DNA of 64,000 bases from Phanerochaete sordida (Eukaryota; Basidiomycota; Agaricomycetes; Polyporales; Phanerochaetaceae): assembly GCA_019973155.2 (NCBI GenBank), contig BPQB01000001.1, positions 2,356,001-2,420,000 on the forward strand. Direction: 5' to 3'. The notes under the pieces were generated by a model. The model did not search any database, was not told the DNA's origin, and saw only the letters and a list, made by a program, of their open reading frames with translations. Below, piece by piece: positions 46,124 to 58,415 of this stretch (the first letter of the stretch is position 1; the number at the start of each line of letters is the position of its first letter). A program made the position numbers and the translations under genes.

Positions 46124-47781
46124 TTAAATCTGCCCAGGTATGGTCTGAGCCACGCCTGTGACCTCGATCATCTCATGCTCGTTAAGCCTTGGAAAGAGTC
46201 TCCCAAGAAACACCTCTCCGCCCACTACCTTTTCAGCGGTGGTTTCCCCGCTGGCGCGAGCCCCAAATTCCTCTCCCTGTTGTAACCCAAAGTCCCCATC
46301 GAAGGTGCCGTTCTCGCCGGGGTACTCGGGCAAGTGGTCGAAGCTCATGTCGATCCACGAAAAGGTGACCTTCTTCCCGGGAAGCTCGCGCGCGATGCCG
46401 TACAGGATCTCGTCGAGCTCGTCCGCGGCGCCCTCGCAGCGCACATCGCTCAGCCGCGCTGTCTTGACGCCGCCGGCGAAGCCGTGCAGGCCGACGTCGA
46501 GGAGGAACCCCAGCGCGGTCAAGTGGGGGAAGGCGTCGCGGTGTATGTTGGCCCGTGCGAGGAAGTGCGTGACGGGCTCGAGCTGCTCCTGCAGTTTCTC
46601 CTTGTGCGTCCGCTGGTCCTGCGAGTGGTTCGGGAAGGCCGTGAAGTCTTCGTCCGGGCACGCTGAGGTAGTAATGATCAGCTGTCGCAGATTGTGACAG
46701 GCAGTGATAGAAGGAACAGGCATCGGTTTCGCTATACCATCTCTTAGTTATATTCTGATTGATGGAGGGGCGGATAGACACGTACGGATTTGTTCATAAG
46801 GATTGTCGTCCATGGACACGAAGACGGAAAGCTCCTCCAAAGAAGGGCTGCAAGCGTCGATCAAATCCTGGTGCAGCCACAGTCTGGGCGTCGGCATGAT
46901 GTCGAGAGCGCGAATGCCCTCGAACTGGACAAACCGCTTGAGAGTCTCCATGTATGTCTGAGAGTTCGCGGCACCAAAGAGGACATAGTTGACCTGTGTC
47001 CGAGAAGCTGGCACCAAACCGACAGGCTCAGGCTCAGGTGGGCTGCCGTATGAGTTCAGAGGGGAGTCCATCAACGACAATCGGCACATCAAGCGCAGCG
47101 TGTCGACAGTGCTGAAGCACGCCAAGATCGCTGCTGCGGTAGCAGGGCTGAGCCTCGTCGTATTGTTGTCCATGTCTAGTTCAGCGAGCGAGGGTACCGG
47201 GGGGATGGGAAGCTGGAGCTGGGCAGGAATGCTCAACTTGAACTCGCGGACACCGAGGTCACTCAAGTACGGAAGCAGCTGCAGAAGCTCTGTGAAATCC
47301 GCGAACGCGACTGCGCCTGCCTCGATCGCAGCTGCCGTAGGCACGATGCCCCGGACGACGGATGAGAGCACCAGCCGGCGGATGTAGCACGCGAGGTCGG
47401 GCGACTGTCGGAGAAAGTCGAGGAGCATGCTGAACGTCTTTTGCGGCAACCACTGCGAGTAGGACGTAGAGCCTATCCAGCGTCCGTCGGCTCTGCCGAC
47501 CTGCCTATGTGCCGGGTCGCTGGCGTCTTCCATGAATGAGTAGAAGATGTCGCGGAAGAGGTAGGGCTGCGCCAGTGCCCGCCAGGTGCGTGAGACTAGC
47601 GTGCACGCCGCGAGGTCCTTTTTCATTAGCACAGTGTCCGGCCAGCCTCTCTGCAGGACGTCTACGGGCTGGAGGTGGTACAGAAACTCCTTCACGAGGT
47701 CGAGGGGGATGTTCGTAAAGGACCTGCAAGCGTGCGGTGAGTTCTGATACGCGGTGGAACACAGGACAGTACCCACTCCAT
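46124..47781 (-). CDS. F-box-like protein
   Basis: The segment FTNIPLDLVKEFLYHLQPVD with DLAACTLVSRTWRALAQPYL is an F-box, followed by leucine-rich sequence (FRDIFYSF, LLDFLRQSPDLACYIRRLVL, LLQLLPYLSDLGVREFKLSI). A second part continues across an intron at about 46786 (GTACGT donor, TAG acceptor) as PKPMPVPSITACHNLRQLII. I propose that the ATG at 47781 starts a 5-nt first exon (ATGGA, donor GTGGGT), giving MESFTNIPLDL. A longer open frame extends to 48199 but its extra part does not resemble any F-box N-terminus. Unlike the pair near 1-7 kb in sequence; same broad family. Presumed SCF adaptor. Confidence 0.65.
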
Positions 47782-47812
47782 TGCGGTGAGGGCGGGTTGC
47801 GGTGAGGGCGGG
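47781..47812. repeat. 16-bp perfect tandem duplication
   Basis: TTGCGGTGAGGGCGGG occurs twice back to back at 47781-47796 and 47797-47812, touching the proposed start codon of the F-box-like gene. Confidence 0.75.
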
Positions 47813-48782
47813 TCTTCCAACGCCTCGCAGAAGAGGTGTGCGGTATTTATGAATACGCAGACCCTTTGGGCATTTTGTACAGCGTCGCGGTCGTCGGCAA
47901 CCATCACGGCTTGGCTCGCACACCGGCCAGTCAGGTGCGCAGGGTGCTACGTAATACGCAGTGCAGACAGCGACCGCGGAGCAGCAGCATTGATATGGGC
48001 CGCTTAGGCGAGGCAGAACCGCGGCTTGCATGCACTCAGAAAAGAAAGACTGGTATACTCGGGTTATCCATCGAGCATGAGCTTCCCAAGAGTGTGTCAG
48101 GGAAGGGCCAGCGCGACAGGGTCGCCTCTGATGCCAGCCTTTTCCTGATAAGTCGTCAGGCCAGCGATACTGCAATGTTTCGAAACCATGTGCACTCACA
48201 CGTTCGAGGTGGATCTCAATGCGAGAGACGCCAGCCGGGCCGCGGAAACCAGTTGCTCGCCATGAGGACAGCAGTCCTCGAGCTACGGGGATAAAATGCG
48301 ATTAGATTGCTCCAGCGTCCAGCACGACTACTGCTACAGGTATGTGGTACAGTCCGGTGCGCAGAGGCGGGCCAGGAGGCCTATTAGCATACAGGACTGC
48401 TAGGGATAACACCAAGAAAGGGGACTGCAAATGCAACAAGGCCTGCGGATCGCCTACTTAGAGGCCATCCGCGACGATGACGAGAAGTAACGTTACAGTA
48501 AAGATGATACACGAGAGCACGAAGCAAAGAGCAGGGTGGGTTGCAGAGCAGGCAAGGATCGCATGGCGGAGGGAGGGATTGAAAGGGTGTGGATATCAGA
48601 ACGAGCGACACTTGGCTGCCGTCGTGGTATGCGATACAACGTTGACGAGACGAGTAAAGACGATTAGATGGGCTTGTATGATATGGCTTTCAGATGTTGC
48701 ATGGATGTCGCTTCTGCCTTACGCCAGACTGCGCCACATTCCTGTGGTAAGGCAAATGATCAGCCACCTTCCAGATACCAGG
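47813..48782. other. intergenic region, nothing recognised
   Basis: Upstream of the F-box-like gene and downstream of the large protein gene. Only short open frames without motifs. Confidence 0.4.
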
Positions 48783-51555
48783 CTATAAGAACCCACCAGC
48801 ATCGGGTATCTCGCCGTGTTTCTGCAGGATGTTCAGCGCACGCTGCATCGACTTTCCGGCCGTCTGGTCGACGTTCGCCGGGAGGGGTGCCAGCTCGTCT
48901 TCCTCCTCGTCCTCAAAGTCGAAGTCCTCAAGAGCGCCGGGGTCGACCGAGCGCATCCGGTCACGCTCGCGGTATGACGCGCGGCGCATGGCCTCCGCGG
49001 ACATCTTGCCCAGCGACCCTGCGGGGTTAGAGGCCTTGCGTAAGGACGGCTGGGGGCGGGCGGCGCCCAGCGGCCCTATGGGTATCGGAAGCGACGCGGC
49101 CATGACAGTGCCTCCGGTCCAACCGTTGACTGGACGAGGGTCAGCTCGGATAGTTGCTGTCAAATTGGGTTGACGTACCTCGAGGCTCGTTGTCATCGGG
49201 GTTACTCGAGTCAGTGGACTCATCGTAGTATGCAGCCCTCTCGGCAGCGGAGCTGTCGGTCGCAGAGCTCTCGTCTTCCTCGGGGATAGCCCTGTGCTTG
49301 CCGTCGTTCTTCTGCCTGTTGACGAACGTCCGCCAGGCGGAGCTGTCTTTTCGCCACGCGCTCCTGTGGCTCGGCATACTCGCGGCGACCAGTCGCAGAA
49401 TCTCGGCTTCACGTGGATCGGTGACCACTTCCTCCTCTTGCTCGTCGCGCATTTCCTCCGCGACATCGCGCCGCTTGACGTCTCCGTCGGTGTCCGTGGA
49501 CGAGAGCACAGACTCCCGAATATTCTGCGAGCGCGTGCGGTCGTCCGGCCGGTCGAGGGCGACAACGCGACGCATCATGGAAGGCGCCGGCAGCGAAGAC
49601 GGACGCAGTGAGGACAGCGACTGGGGCAAGCCGGAGTTGCTCGTTTGCCGGAACCGATGTGGGCGTCGCGCCAGGCGTATCGGCTCCTGCACCACTGCCG
49701 GTTCCTGCTCTGACGGCGCGTCGGCGATGGGAGCAGCCGTGTCTGTCTCGGCGTCCATAGTCTCCCCTTCCATGTCAAACACTTCCTCTGTGGCAACGTC
49801 AGACAAGCACTCGCGGCAAAACGTCGGGAAGCTCACCCTCAGGCCTGTCGGCAGGCGGGCTCTCCAGCTTGGGCGATGCATCGGCGATGATCGCAACGTC
49901 CGGCTTAACGTCAAAGGTAACTTTCCGCTTGCCCTTGGTCGGCGTCGTGTGCTCCTTGGGCGGGCTTTGATCCCGGACAGGCGAACCCGGCTCCTTGGTG
50001 GCACTAACCTCTCCGTTGGCCTTCGGCTTTTTGATGGCGCTCTTACTCGCCCTGGGCGACCGGCCTCGGGGCAGTGTGCTTGTACTTGGGCTGGGTACCT
50101 CGTGATTGGCGTCCTCTTCTTCGGGTTCCTGTTCCTCAGCCACACTGGGTGGTGGGCGCACTTCAATGTGCTGGGAGAAGTCCATCATGTACTTGAAGCT
50201 GGTTGCAACATCCAACGACTCGTCCATATTGCGACGGGTTGCGTCGCGGATCTCTGACTCGCCATTGATCGCAATACCTAGTGTTTTCGATGAGGCCGTG
50301 GACGGAGAGTTGGTCCGCGCAACTCTGGTTGGAGACCTTGAGGATGTACTGGGCGGCGACAGGTCGCGATGTCCCATGACGCTCTGGAGGTTGGACGTGG
50401 CAAGCGACGCGGAAAGAGCGGAGTGAGCGGCCGCGGAAGGGCGGCTGTGACGGGGAGGCGGGCTGGGCGCGGGGACGAAGTCCGTGACCCGCACAGAAGC
50501 GGCACCACCCCTGCCCCGGCTGCTGCTGCGCCTGGTTTTCAGGCGAAGTCGCGGGGGCGCGGACACATCGTCCTCCTCGAGCTTTTGGACGACTCCCTTA
50601 AACCGTGTCCAGAGCTGCTCGAGGCCCTGCTTCAGCTTCGCCTCTTTGGCCTGGATAGCTGCTATTGTGTTCTGCAGCTCCTGCTTCATATGCGCGTCAC
50701 CCTCGGCGCGGAGCCGTTCGGACTCGGCGGTCGCGCGGGTCGCGAGGTGAGTGAACACGGGGTGCGTCGGCGTAAACGGCGGCGGCGGAACGAGGTCGGG
50801 CAAGTGGGGGAGGAGCGTCTCAGGGATTTCTGGACTACTTGGGCGCGCGGACTGCGGCGGGGAAAGGAACGCATGGCCCTCCTTGTTTACGGGCAGTTCT
50901 TCGGAGGGCAGCACGACAGTGAAGATCTCCGAGTACTGTGGCGAGGCTTCTGCCTCCTCGATGGCCTTTCCTGCCTGCGTGGCCCGGTCAGTGTCGGTGC
51001 GGAGGCGTGCACGAGGCGCCACATCCGGTACACGTCGGCGCCCGTGCAACCTAAGACATGGCAACACTCACCAGGGCGTCCTGCGCGACCTCTATCCAGC
51101 CGTCTGCGCTTTTGAGCACCTCCTTCTCGACCCATTCATCGGTGGGCAGCACGAGGCCTTCTCCACTTTCGACATCCGGCGAGATGACTTGTGATATCCG
51201 ATAAACGAGCGACTCGCAGATGAGGCATGTGAGTGACACGAGACGGACGGCCTCTGTCTTCTCGCCGGCCTTGCGCTCGATGCGCGGACCCTTGGTGCGG
51301 AGCGTGAGCTGGATGTGTGCCTGCAGTGCAATTAAATGAGGGGAAATCGGATGACCGCCCCGCAGGCCTGACTCAGTGTGCGTCCTCGCGGAGTAGCATT
51401 CGCGCACGTACGACGCTGACACCATCTTCACCGACGTAGACAGGCACATAGGACGTGTCGAGGGGCTCCTGCTTCGGGCCAGGCGGGGCCTGGGGATGTA
51501 CCCGGACGTTCAGACACTTGCAGGCGTAGGACGACGGGTGGCCGGTGTCGGCCAT
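48783..51555 (-). CDS. large low-complexity protein with an N-terminal Cys-pair domain
   Basis: Several exons. The N-terminus MADTGHPSSYACKCLNVRVH contains a CxC pair; the next exon has SLTCLICESLVYRISQVI, a CxxC-type pair, so four cysteines could bind zinc. A folded region ends near ESGEGLVLPTDEWVEKEVLK and AQDALVS. Then come a coiled-coil (SERLRAEGDAHMKQELQNTI to KLKQGLEQLWTRFKGVVQKL) and a long Ser/Pro/Lys-rich disordered part with many SP/TP sites, and a C-terminal helix PANVDQTAGKSMQRALNILQ before GGFL. I do not recognise the family; it looks nuclear and regulatory. Splice joins follow GT-AG sites. Confidence 0.6.
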
Positions 51556-52029
51556 TTGCGGCTGTTCGCTGGCTGGCGGGACGCGCGATGCAGCAGAGGT
51601 ACGGCGTCGAGGAGCAGAACGGCGGCGTCGGCGGCGCTGCGCGGTGGTGGTGGTCGTTTGCTGGAAATGAAGTTGAGACAGGACGGCCGTTCTGGAGTGC
51701 GGACGGAAATATCCAAAGTTTTACCACGGCCGGCCCCCGCGCCGGATTTGGGCAAGTGGGCTATCGCTCCCAGCGCGCGCAAGGCCTCGCACGGCAGCTC
51801 TGCACCGAACCATCGACTAGAAATGTGCTAAGCTGTGCAGCCCTGAATACAGTCGTCACACTGCAGCCTCCCCCAGCTGACCTCCTCGCCATGTCTTTGA
51901 TATCCGGCGCTGCCAGGTCTGGCGGGAGCGCACACCCGTCCGCGCCAGCCCACGCCCACGCCGCGCGAGAGCTGCCCTTGTTCCGGCCGCGGTCGTAACG
52001 ACAATGCCCGTGCTCGAGGTAACGCCGTT
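51556..52029. other. intergenic between the large protein gene and CLPTM1
   Basis: Presumed promoter of the gene at 48783-51555 and 3' UTR of the CLPTM1 gene. No other gene. Confidence 0.5.
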
Positions 52030-54756
52030 CTACCTGTCCTTCCTGCTCTCCGTCGCATCCCCACCCTCTTTCTCCGCAACAGCATCTGCCACCATCACCT
52101 GACCGTACTCGTTCACCCGCTTGGGGTCAACCCGGTATATCCACCGCTATTACGCTCAACGTCAGCATTCATTCGCGGCAGCGCATCGCAGCCGCCTACC
52201 TGATACAGGAACACCAAAAAGACAACGTCGTCCCGGAAGCACGCTAGCCTGTGCAATATCGGCATCTTGATGCAGAAACTGCGCTACGGCATCAGCGTTT
52301 CTGCCTCTGCCGAGTAGCAGCAGAAATACGTACGCAAAGAGATCGTCGACGACCGTAGACAGCGTCTTGAATATCATGGCCTTCATGGGCATGTGCGCGA
52401 CGCTCTGCATTGACCCAACTTAGCACAGCCTACACACACATGACGAGTGCTAACCTTGAGTTTGTAGTTGATAATGAGCTGCGGTACGAGCTGTGCCTGT
52501 GATGCCCTTGTGTAAGCCTCGGCCGCACATCCTGGGACCTGGACTTACGAAGCCAAACATGTAGACAAACGACGTCAGGGTGCTGATGACGAACGAGTAC
52601 CAGCCGCGGTGCGTCTCGTACAGCAGCGAGTACACCGAGTACGCAGCCAGGCACGGGATGGTGACATATGCAACGTAGCGGAACGCCAGCTTGTCATACC
52701 TGTGGGGGTGCATCAGTGGTGGAGACGCTATGACTCAAGGTTGCAACCTACTCCTGCGTCTTCTTCTCATCCTCACTGAGAACGTGTTTGTCTAGACCGT
52801 TGCGTCAGACGCGGACTCTGCGGAGAAACGCAACTATCGCGGACCTTTGATGTCGAGCTTGTATGGCAACAGCGAGCCCGCGGGCGATGCTACGATACTG
52901 ATGTCCACGGCTTTTGTGATCTGTCGGAGGAGCAGCGGTCAGCGGCAGCTGCGCGGTGGGATGCCGAAACTTGCCTTCCACGCCTCAATGAGTACTCCGA
53001 TGCCGGAGCCCATGAGAATCATCCAGCTCGTTTGCTCGTTGTTATCAATGAGGTACAACAGGATGATGATCTGGACCACGACGTTCGTGACAATCTATGG
53101 CGGGAGAATTTAGGATGCGGTGCCCAAAGCTTGGATGCCACATGACGCACCGATCTAGGAAGTGCGGGAGTTGAGCTCGGTGGTTACACGTCAACGCTTG
53201 AGATAAACATACCTAACGGAGACACCAGTGAGCTCCTCCTTCTTCCGCCAGTGGGCCACGTCCGAACTGAATGCGAGGAACTCAAACCTAGAGCGGTCTC
53301 TGTCAGATTAGCCCCGAAAGGATGAAACGTAAACTCACAGAACATGCAACAAGCTCACGAGCGCAGTGAGGCCGAGGAAGTACGGGTTGGTCTCCACCAA
53401 CATCCGCTTGATTTCGTCAAGCTCCGCACCGCTGGAAGCGCCCTGCTGCTTCGCAGCTTCCGCGAAGCTTGCCGTCATAGTCGCGAATATCTGGAACTTC
53501 CAATATGACATCGGCTGGAAAGTCACCTGGAGTGGGAGCTCTGGCGTCGTCGTGTTGATCTCGACATACTGCGAGCGCAGGTGCCAGAAGTCGTTCGGGA
53601 AGATAATAGGCTTGTAGAACCCTTTGGTACCGGTCTCATCGCGCTGAGGGAGAATGTGTACATCTGTCGCTCAGTATCAGTTCGCCGTCGACACATTCTC
53701 ATTGCGCGAGACGCTTACGCTGCAAAACCGGAGGAGGCAATTGGTTGGCGGGAATGACTGATCCGTCAGAGACTAGCGCAAGCGTAAGGTTCTGTAGCAC
53801 AGGCTCAGTCATCGCCGCTTTTGCCGTCCAATGCACGCACCCTGTGCCAGTGCGATACAATGATGTCCTCCTGGGGCTGCGCAAATTCAGCGTCGTGAAG
53901 GGATGGCATAAACGTAGAGAAATACCTCTTCAGAGTCTTCGCCTTCTTCTTCACCCTTGGAACCAAGGAGACTCTTCACCTTGCGTACCTTGGTCTTCGG
54001 CAGGTACCTAGTCAAGACTACATTGCAACTTCAGAGCAGATAAGAAGCGGCAGATATAAAGACGCACGTTTCCTAGCATGATGGACCGCATCTGAGTCGA
54101 ACTTGGGGCTGTTCGGATCAGGGCTGGCCCCGTTCCTGCACAAGAAGACGTCGGCCCACATAGAGCCGTTATGCTGGACAGTCTGCGGCGCAGTGAGCCA
54201 CAATCAGGACACACAATCAACGGGACGTACCTCCGGGATGCGAACATCATACTCTACCGTTCGCTGGTCGTTCCAGTCTCCGAAGGTGATGTTGTTCCAA
54301 ACGAAGTGGGGAAGGTCCTCTTTCTGGGCAGGGAAGTTGCTGAATGGATTCGGCGATGTTGTGAGATAGACATGCATAGCAAGGGGGATCCCGAGGGGCC
54401 ACGCGGGGAACGCCTGAGTCATGACCGCCGCTGGTGCGGTCCCCACAGGAGTGCTCGGCGTAGTAACCTGCGCCGCTTGAGGCGGGGCCGGCGGGGTGGT
54501 CTTGGACGCGAAAAATCTGGTGGCTGGACAGGCGTGAGCATCATACGTCGCGCATAAATAATTGAAGCAACACACCGACTTGCATGAGAGCCCAAGCGAA
54601 GAACACTTGCTGCATAGACATGAGCATCCGTACGCGAGCTTGTAATGCCAGACGGACCTTGGCTATGCTCATGATGTTGCCCCAGGGGGACTCCTCATTC
54701 TGCTGGGCTGCAGGCGCAGCATTCGCTGGCCTTGCGGGCGCGGCGGGGGTAGCCAT
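52030..54756 (-). CDS. CLPTM1-family ER/Golgi membrane protein
   Basis: About 12 exons. The start MATPAAPARPANAAPAAQQN is followed by a membrane span (MQQVFFAWALMQVGVLLQLF), a large luminal domain (WNNITFGDWNDQRTVEYDVR, GSMWADVFLCRNG, FHLRSQYVEINTTTPELPLQ-like), FQPMSYWKFQIFATMTASF, NPYFLGLTALVSLLHVLFEF and SDVAHWRKKEELTGVSVR. The C-terminal membrane bundle has FRYVAYVTIPCLAAYSVYSL, WYSFVISTLTSFVYMFGF, AQLVPQLIINYKLKSVAHMP and FKTLSTVVDDLFAYV, then FRDDVVFLVFLYQRWIYRVD. CLPTM1 relatives act as ER proteins, including receptor-trafficking factors in animals and lipid scramblases by the CLPTM1L relative. Confidence 0.9.
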
Positions 54757-55373
54757 GCTTGCTACGCTGCGCGCTGTTTGTGACGGTCGGGGACGAGTCG
54801 CTGGCAATCGCGAACAGGCGCACGATGCGCGTCCCTGAGCGCCTCTCAGGCGGGGTACGCGCCACGTGGGGTCCCCGCGATAACCCACGTGCTTCGCTGC
54901 GCCCTCTGCCTCTCCGGCTGATTTCTACCTCCCACTTTCTATCCTTTCCCTTCGATATGTCCGAGGAACGGTTTTACAGGATGCTGTTATTTTTATCATG
55001 GCGACAAGCTGCTCAGAGAAACCGTAGCTGATTGGGCCTCTTGGACGGCGCTTTGACGATCTTCTTTGATCGCTGCCTTGAAGCAGGGCACGTCAGTGCT
55101 CGCAATTATGTCGTATGGAGCGGTTTGTCGTCCAAGTTCTGCTCCATATCTGCCCCTGAAGCTATGTAGGCCATTAGCAAGGATAGCAGCAAGATACCGA
55201 ACTCCACGCGACCAACGCCACAACGTCGGCGCTTCGGTGTGAAAGCAGGACCCAAGTCCTCACGAAAGCAATATTGCATACCAGACAATATATGATATAT
55301 TGGACGCCGTCAAGACCCACACAGCATGCAGCAAGGCGCGTGTATACCAACCAAAAAATTGTTAATATTTGAT
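54757..55373. other. intergenic, nothing recognised
   Basis: Upstream of CLPTM1 and downstream of the first GST-like gene. No supportable gene. Confidence 0.45.
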
Positions 55374-56643
55374 TTAGAGCCTATTACTGGCTTGTGTCAC
55401 ATTGACTGGCCGCAAGACGAACTCGAGCCTTGGGAAATGGAAGCGAATGTTCCCTACGCTGCCGGTAACTTCCACGACTGACTCTGCCCGACTCAGGGCT
55501 AGGAGCCGCCCTACTGTAGGTATCGGACCTGAAACGCACTCAACAGAGAATTCATAAAAAGGCGACGACTCAACTTACCGGTGTCAACTGGTGTGATGGA
55601 CACCATGTCGCCTACATTGACACTCAGCCTTGTGCCCTCTTCGATCTCGAAGCCAACTGTGCTTTCATCTTCGTGGGGTGAGGAAGCAATAAGCTTCGCA
55701 GCGTCCTCGGCCGCCATTTCTTCGAATGCCGCAGCGTTCGTGCCCTCTGCAACCTTCAGTAGCTCAGTTGTACGAGTTATCCACTGTTGATCAGGGAATA
55801 TTAGCTCAAGTTTGATGACAGACGCGAGCCGTGACTGACTGCTAGGGTGCACGGTATAGAATCCTCGTTGAACAATCCATGGAGGCTCTTGAAGCGGCGC
55901 ATCCACGTGAAGAAAGTATGCGCTGCGAGATCCACGAGGCCCACACTTTCGGTATCCATGAGCCATTGTCGTCCGTCTGCTAGCTGTTCTTCCACCAATG
56001 CCTGCACAACAATGTAAGGGTTGCACTACGAGTCCGAGGCATAAATCGACGTACGAGATGCGACGCAATCGCGCTAGTCCTCACGCCCTGATTCTCCGAA
56101 AGCGTCTCCGGGTCCTCCCCAAAGAACTCCTTGCGATCCTGTATGAACTCCTGATCGAACTTCGCATACGGCAGGCTGTCGACGGCGAGCCGGAAGAGCG
56201 CGCTGTCGGCCCAGTAGCGCATGAGCAGCTTCGCGAGCGCGCCGTCGGTCCTGCCACCGCCGACGCGCGGCGGGAACAGCGGCGGGTGCCCCGCCGTCAC
56301 GGGGAAGCGCCGCTCGAGCACGGACGCGATGAGGCCCGTGTCGCAGTAGACGTCGTTCCCGATCGCGAGCAGCGGGATGCGGCGGTAGCCCAGCCCGAGG
56401 AGGTCCGTGATCTCCGGGCGCGGCATGCGCATCGAGACCTGGCCCGGGTTCAGTGTGCGGACGCTTGAGGGCCGGGGGGACCTACCGAGACGCGCTTGTG
56501 AGGGATACCCTTCACGAGGAGCATGCTCTTGGCTTTGCTCGCGAAAGGCGAGGCATCGTAGCTGGTAATTGTGAGTGAATTCCAGATCGGCTTCGAGGGA
56601 TTTGAACACCTTACTGATATAGCACGATAGGTAAGTTCGTCAT
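55374..56643 (-). CDS. glutathione S-transferase-like protein, copy 1
   Basis: Start MTNLPIVLYHYDASPFASKA assembled across the first intron (donor GTAAGG). The thioredoxin-like N-domain includes YDASPFASKAKSMLLVKGIP, HKRVSVSMRMPRPEITDLLG and RRIPLLAIGNDVYCDTGLIA; the helical C-domain has RYWADSALFRLAVDSLPYAK. The C-terminal exon reads VGRLLALSRAESVVEVTGSV and FHFPRLEFVLRPVN, ending NRL. Fungal-specific GST-like architecture (GST_N_3) with an unusual extra C-terminal beta-containing domain. Glutathione use is inferred, not shown. Adjacent paralogue at 57143-58415 shares all features. Confidence 0.8.
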
Positions 56644-57142
56644 GCTCAACGCTTCCCGAGCTTCACGGGACTTCGACGGCGTTGCGCAATGCAGCCGTCG
56701 CCCGCCGACCGGCGAGCTCCTATATAACGTCCTCCAGGCACAACGTGCGATGAAGAGAGGCATGGATGGTCAGGTTCTGGGTGCAAAGACGATTATTAAA
56801 TGCCCGAACGCCACGGCCGAGTGACTCATGGACAAATCGTTGAACTGGTCAGCTGGTGCTGCTGGTCGTCCTCAACCATGTGCAGTTAGCCGCTTTTACC
56901 GCGCCTTTCCCGCAGCCTGTGATCAAGGCGCACGACTGCAGCCGGAAGCACTTTCCCAGGTCGAGACTCCACAAATTACACTTTTGTTTGTATACTTAGG
57001 AGCATTGCGTCCAAAGCAAAAGACATATGGGGTGCCGAAATTGAAGAAGTAGTCGATACAGTGGTCCCAAACCCTCACCTGTTCGCTCAGTGATATGATC
57101 GTACCACCAGCTAGGTATCCACGAAACACGCGAAAGTGCCGT
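56644..57142. other. intergenic between the two GST-like genes
   Basis: 500 bp with no gene; promoter of copy 1 and 3' end of copy 2. Confidence 0.5.
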
Positions 57143-58415
57143 CTAGAGCTTCGCGGTGGTTTGTGCGGGTTTGACCAAAAATTCCAGCCTTGGGAAGTGG
57201 CAACGGACGACGCCCGCCTGTCCCTTGACTTCCACAACAGACTCTTCGCGGTTGAGTGCCAAAAGACGTCCAATTGTAGGCACTCTCGCTGTGATACAAC
57301 GCGACATTGAACATCATGGGCATGATCAAGTTGCAGCGACTTACCACTGTCAATAGGAACGACGGACACGGTGTCTCCGACTTTGACGCCCAATCGTGCG
57401 CCTTCCGCAGCTTCAAAGCCCACGAGGGCCTCTTCTTCATGCGGAGACGAGGCGATGAGCTTGGCTGCGTCCTCTCCGCTCAACTTCTCGAACACTGCAG
57501 CATAACTCTTCTCCAGATCGCTCAGGTGTTTCGATACACGGTCGAGCCACTATGCAGAGATGAATATTCGGTTCTCAGTGAGAGGCAGGATGCAGCGTAC
57601 TGCGAGAGTCTTCGGGAATGCCTCAGCACTGAAGATATCCTTGAGGTGCCTGAAGCTTCGAATCCAGGAGAGGAACAGGTGCGCTGTGACGTCCAATGCG
57701 CCGATGCTCTCTGTATCGAGCAGCCACTGCCGTCCGTCTGCGAGCTGCTCCTCAACCAAGGCCTGTGTATGCATATAAGCTATCTGTGTAATACAATGGA
57801 GTTCGATAGCACGTACCAAATGCGACGCAATGGCGCTGTTCCGGTAGCCCTGCTTCGCCGCGAGGGCCTTCGCGTCGATCTTCCCGCCCGAGAACTGCTC
57901 ACGGTCTGCGATGAATTTCGCGTCCAACTTGTCATACGGCAGGCTGTCCGCGCCGAGGCGGAACAGGGCAGCATCCGTCCAGTAGCGCACGAGCAGCTTC
58001 GCCAGCGCGGCGTCGGCCTTGCCGCCACCTGCACGCGGCGGGTACAGCGAGCGGTAGCCTGCCGACGCGGGGAAGCGGCGCTCGAGCGTAGCCGAGATGA
58101 GGTTCGTGTCGCAGTAGACGTCGTTGCCGATAGCAAGAATGGGGATGCGGCGGTAAGTCACGCCCAGCAGGTCTGTGATTTCGGGGCGCGGCAGACGCAT
58201 GGCAACCTGGCGTCGGTGTTCACACCGTACACATGAACGAGTCGCGAGGAACGCACTGTGACCCGCTTGTAAGGTATGCCCTTCACGAGCAGCATGTTCT
58301 TGATCTTGTTCGCGAAAGGCGACGCATCATAACTGACGGTCGAGAATGAGTTCAGAGGTCACGAGGAAACGGAGTATACGACGTACTGGTACAACACGAC
58401 GGGTGCTTCTGCCAT
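57143..58415 (-). CDS. glutathione S-transferase-like protein, copy 2
   Basis: Start MAEAPVVLYHYDASPFANKI assembled across intron 1. N-domain: NMLLVKGIPYKRVTVAMRLP, RPEITDLLGVTYRRIPILAI and GNDVYCDTNLISATLERRFP. C-domain: RYWTDAALFRLGADSLPYDK and LLDTESIGALDVTAHLFLSW. The final exon is ARVPTIGRLLALNREESVVE, VKGQAGVVRCHFPRLEFLVK and ends TTAKL. The same intron positions and segments as copy 1 show a tandem duplication in the same orientation. The C-terminal part about residues 260-380 is beyond the usual GST length. Confidence 0.8.

Noticed and set aside
46748..48199. Reading the F-box-like gene from the long open frame start at 48199
   Set aside because: The added 130 residues are Cys/Arg-rich and unlike any F-box N-terminus, while a splice acceptor sits directly before FTNIPLD.
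49298..50257. 319-residue plus-strand ORF
   Set aside because: Antisense to the low-complexity Ser/Pro/Lys-rich gene; no independent support.
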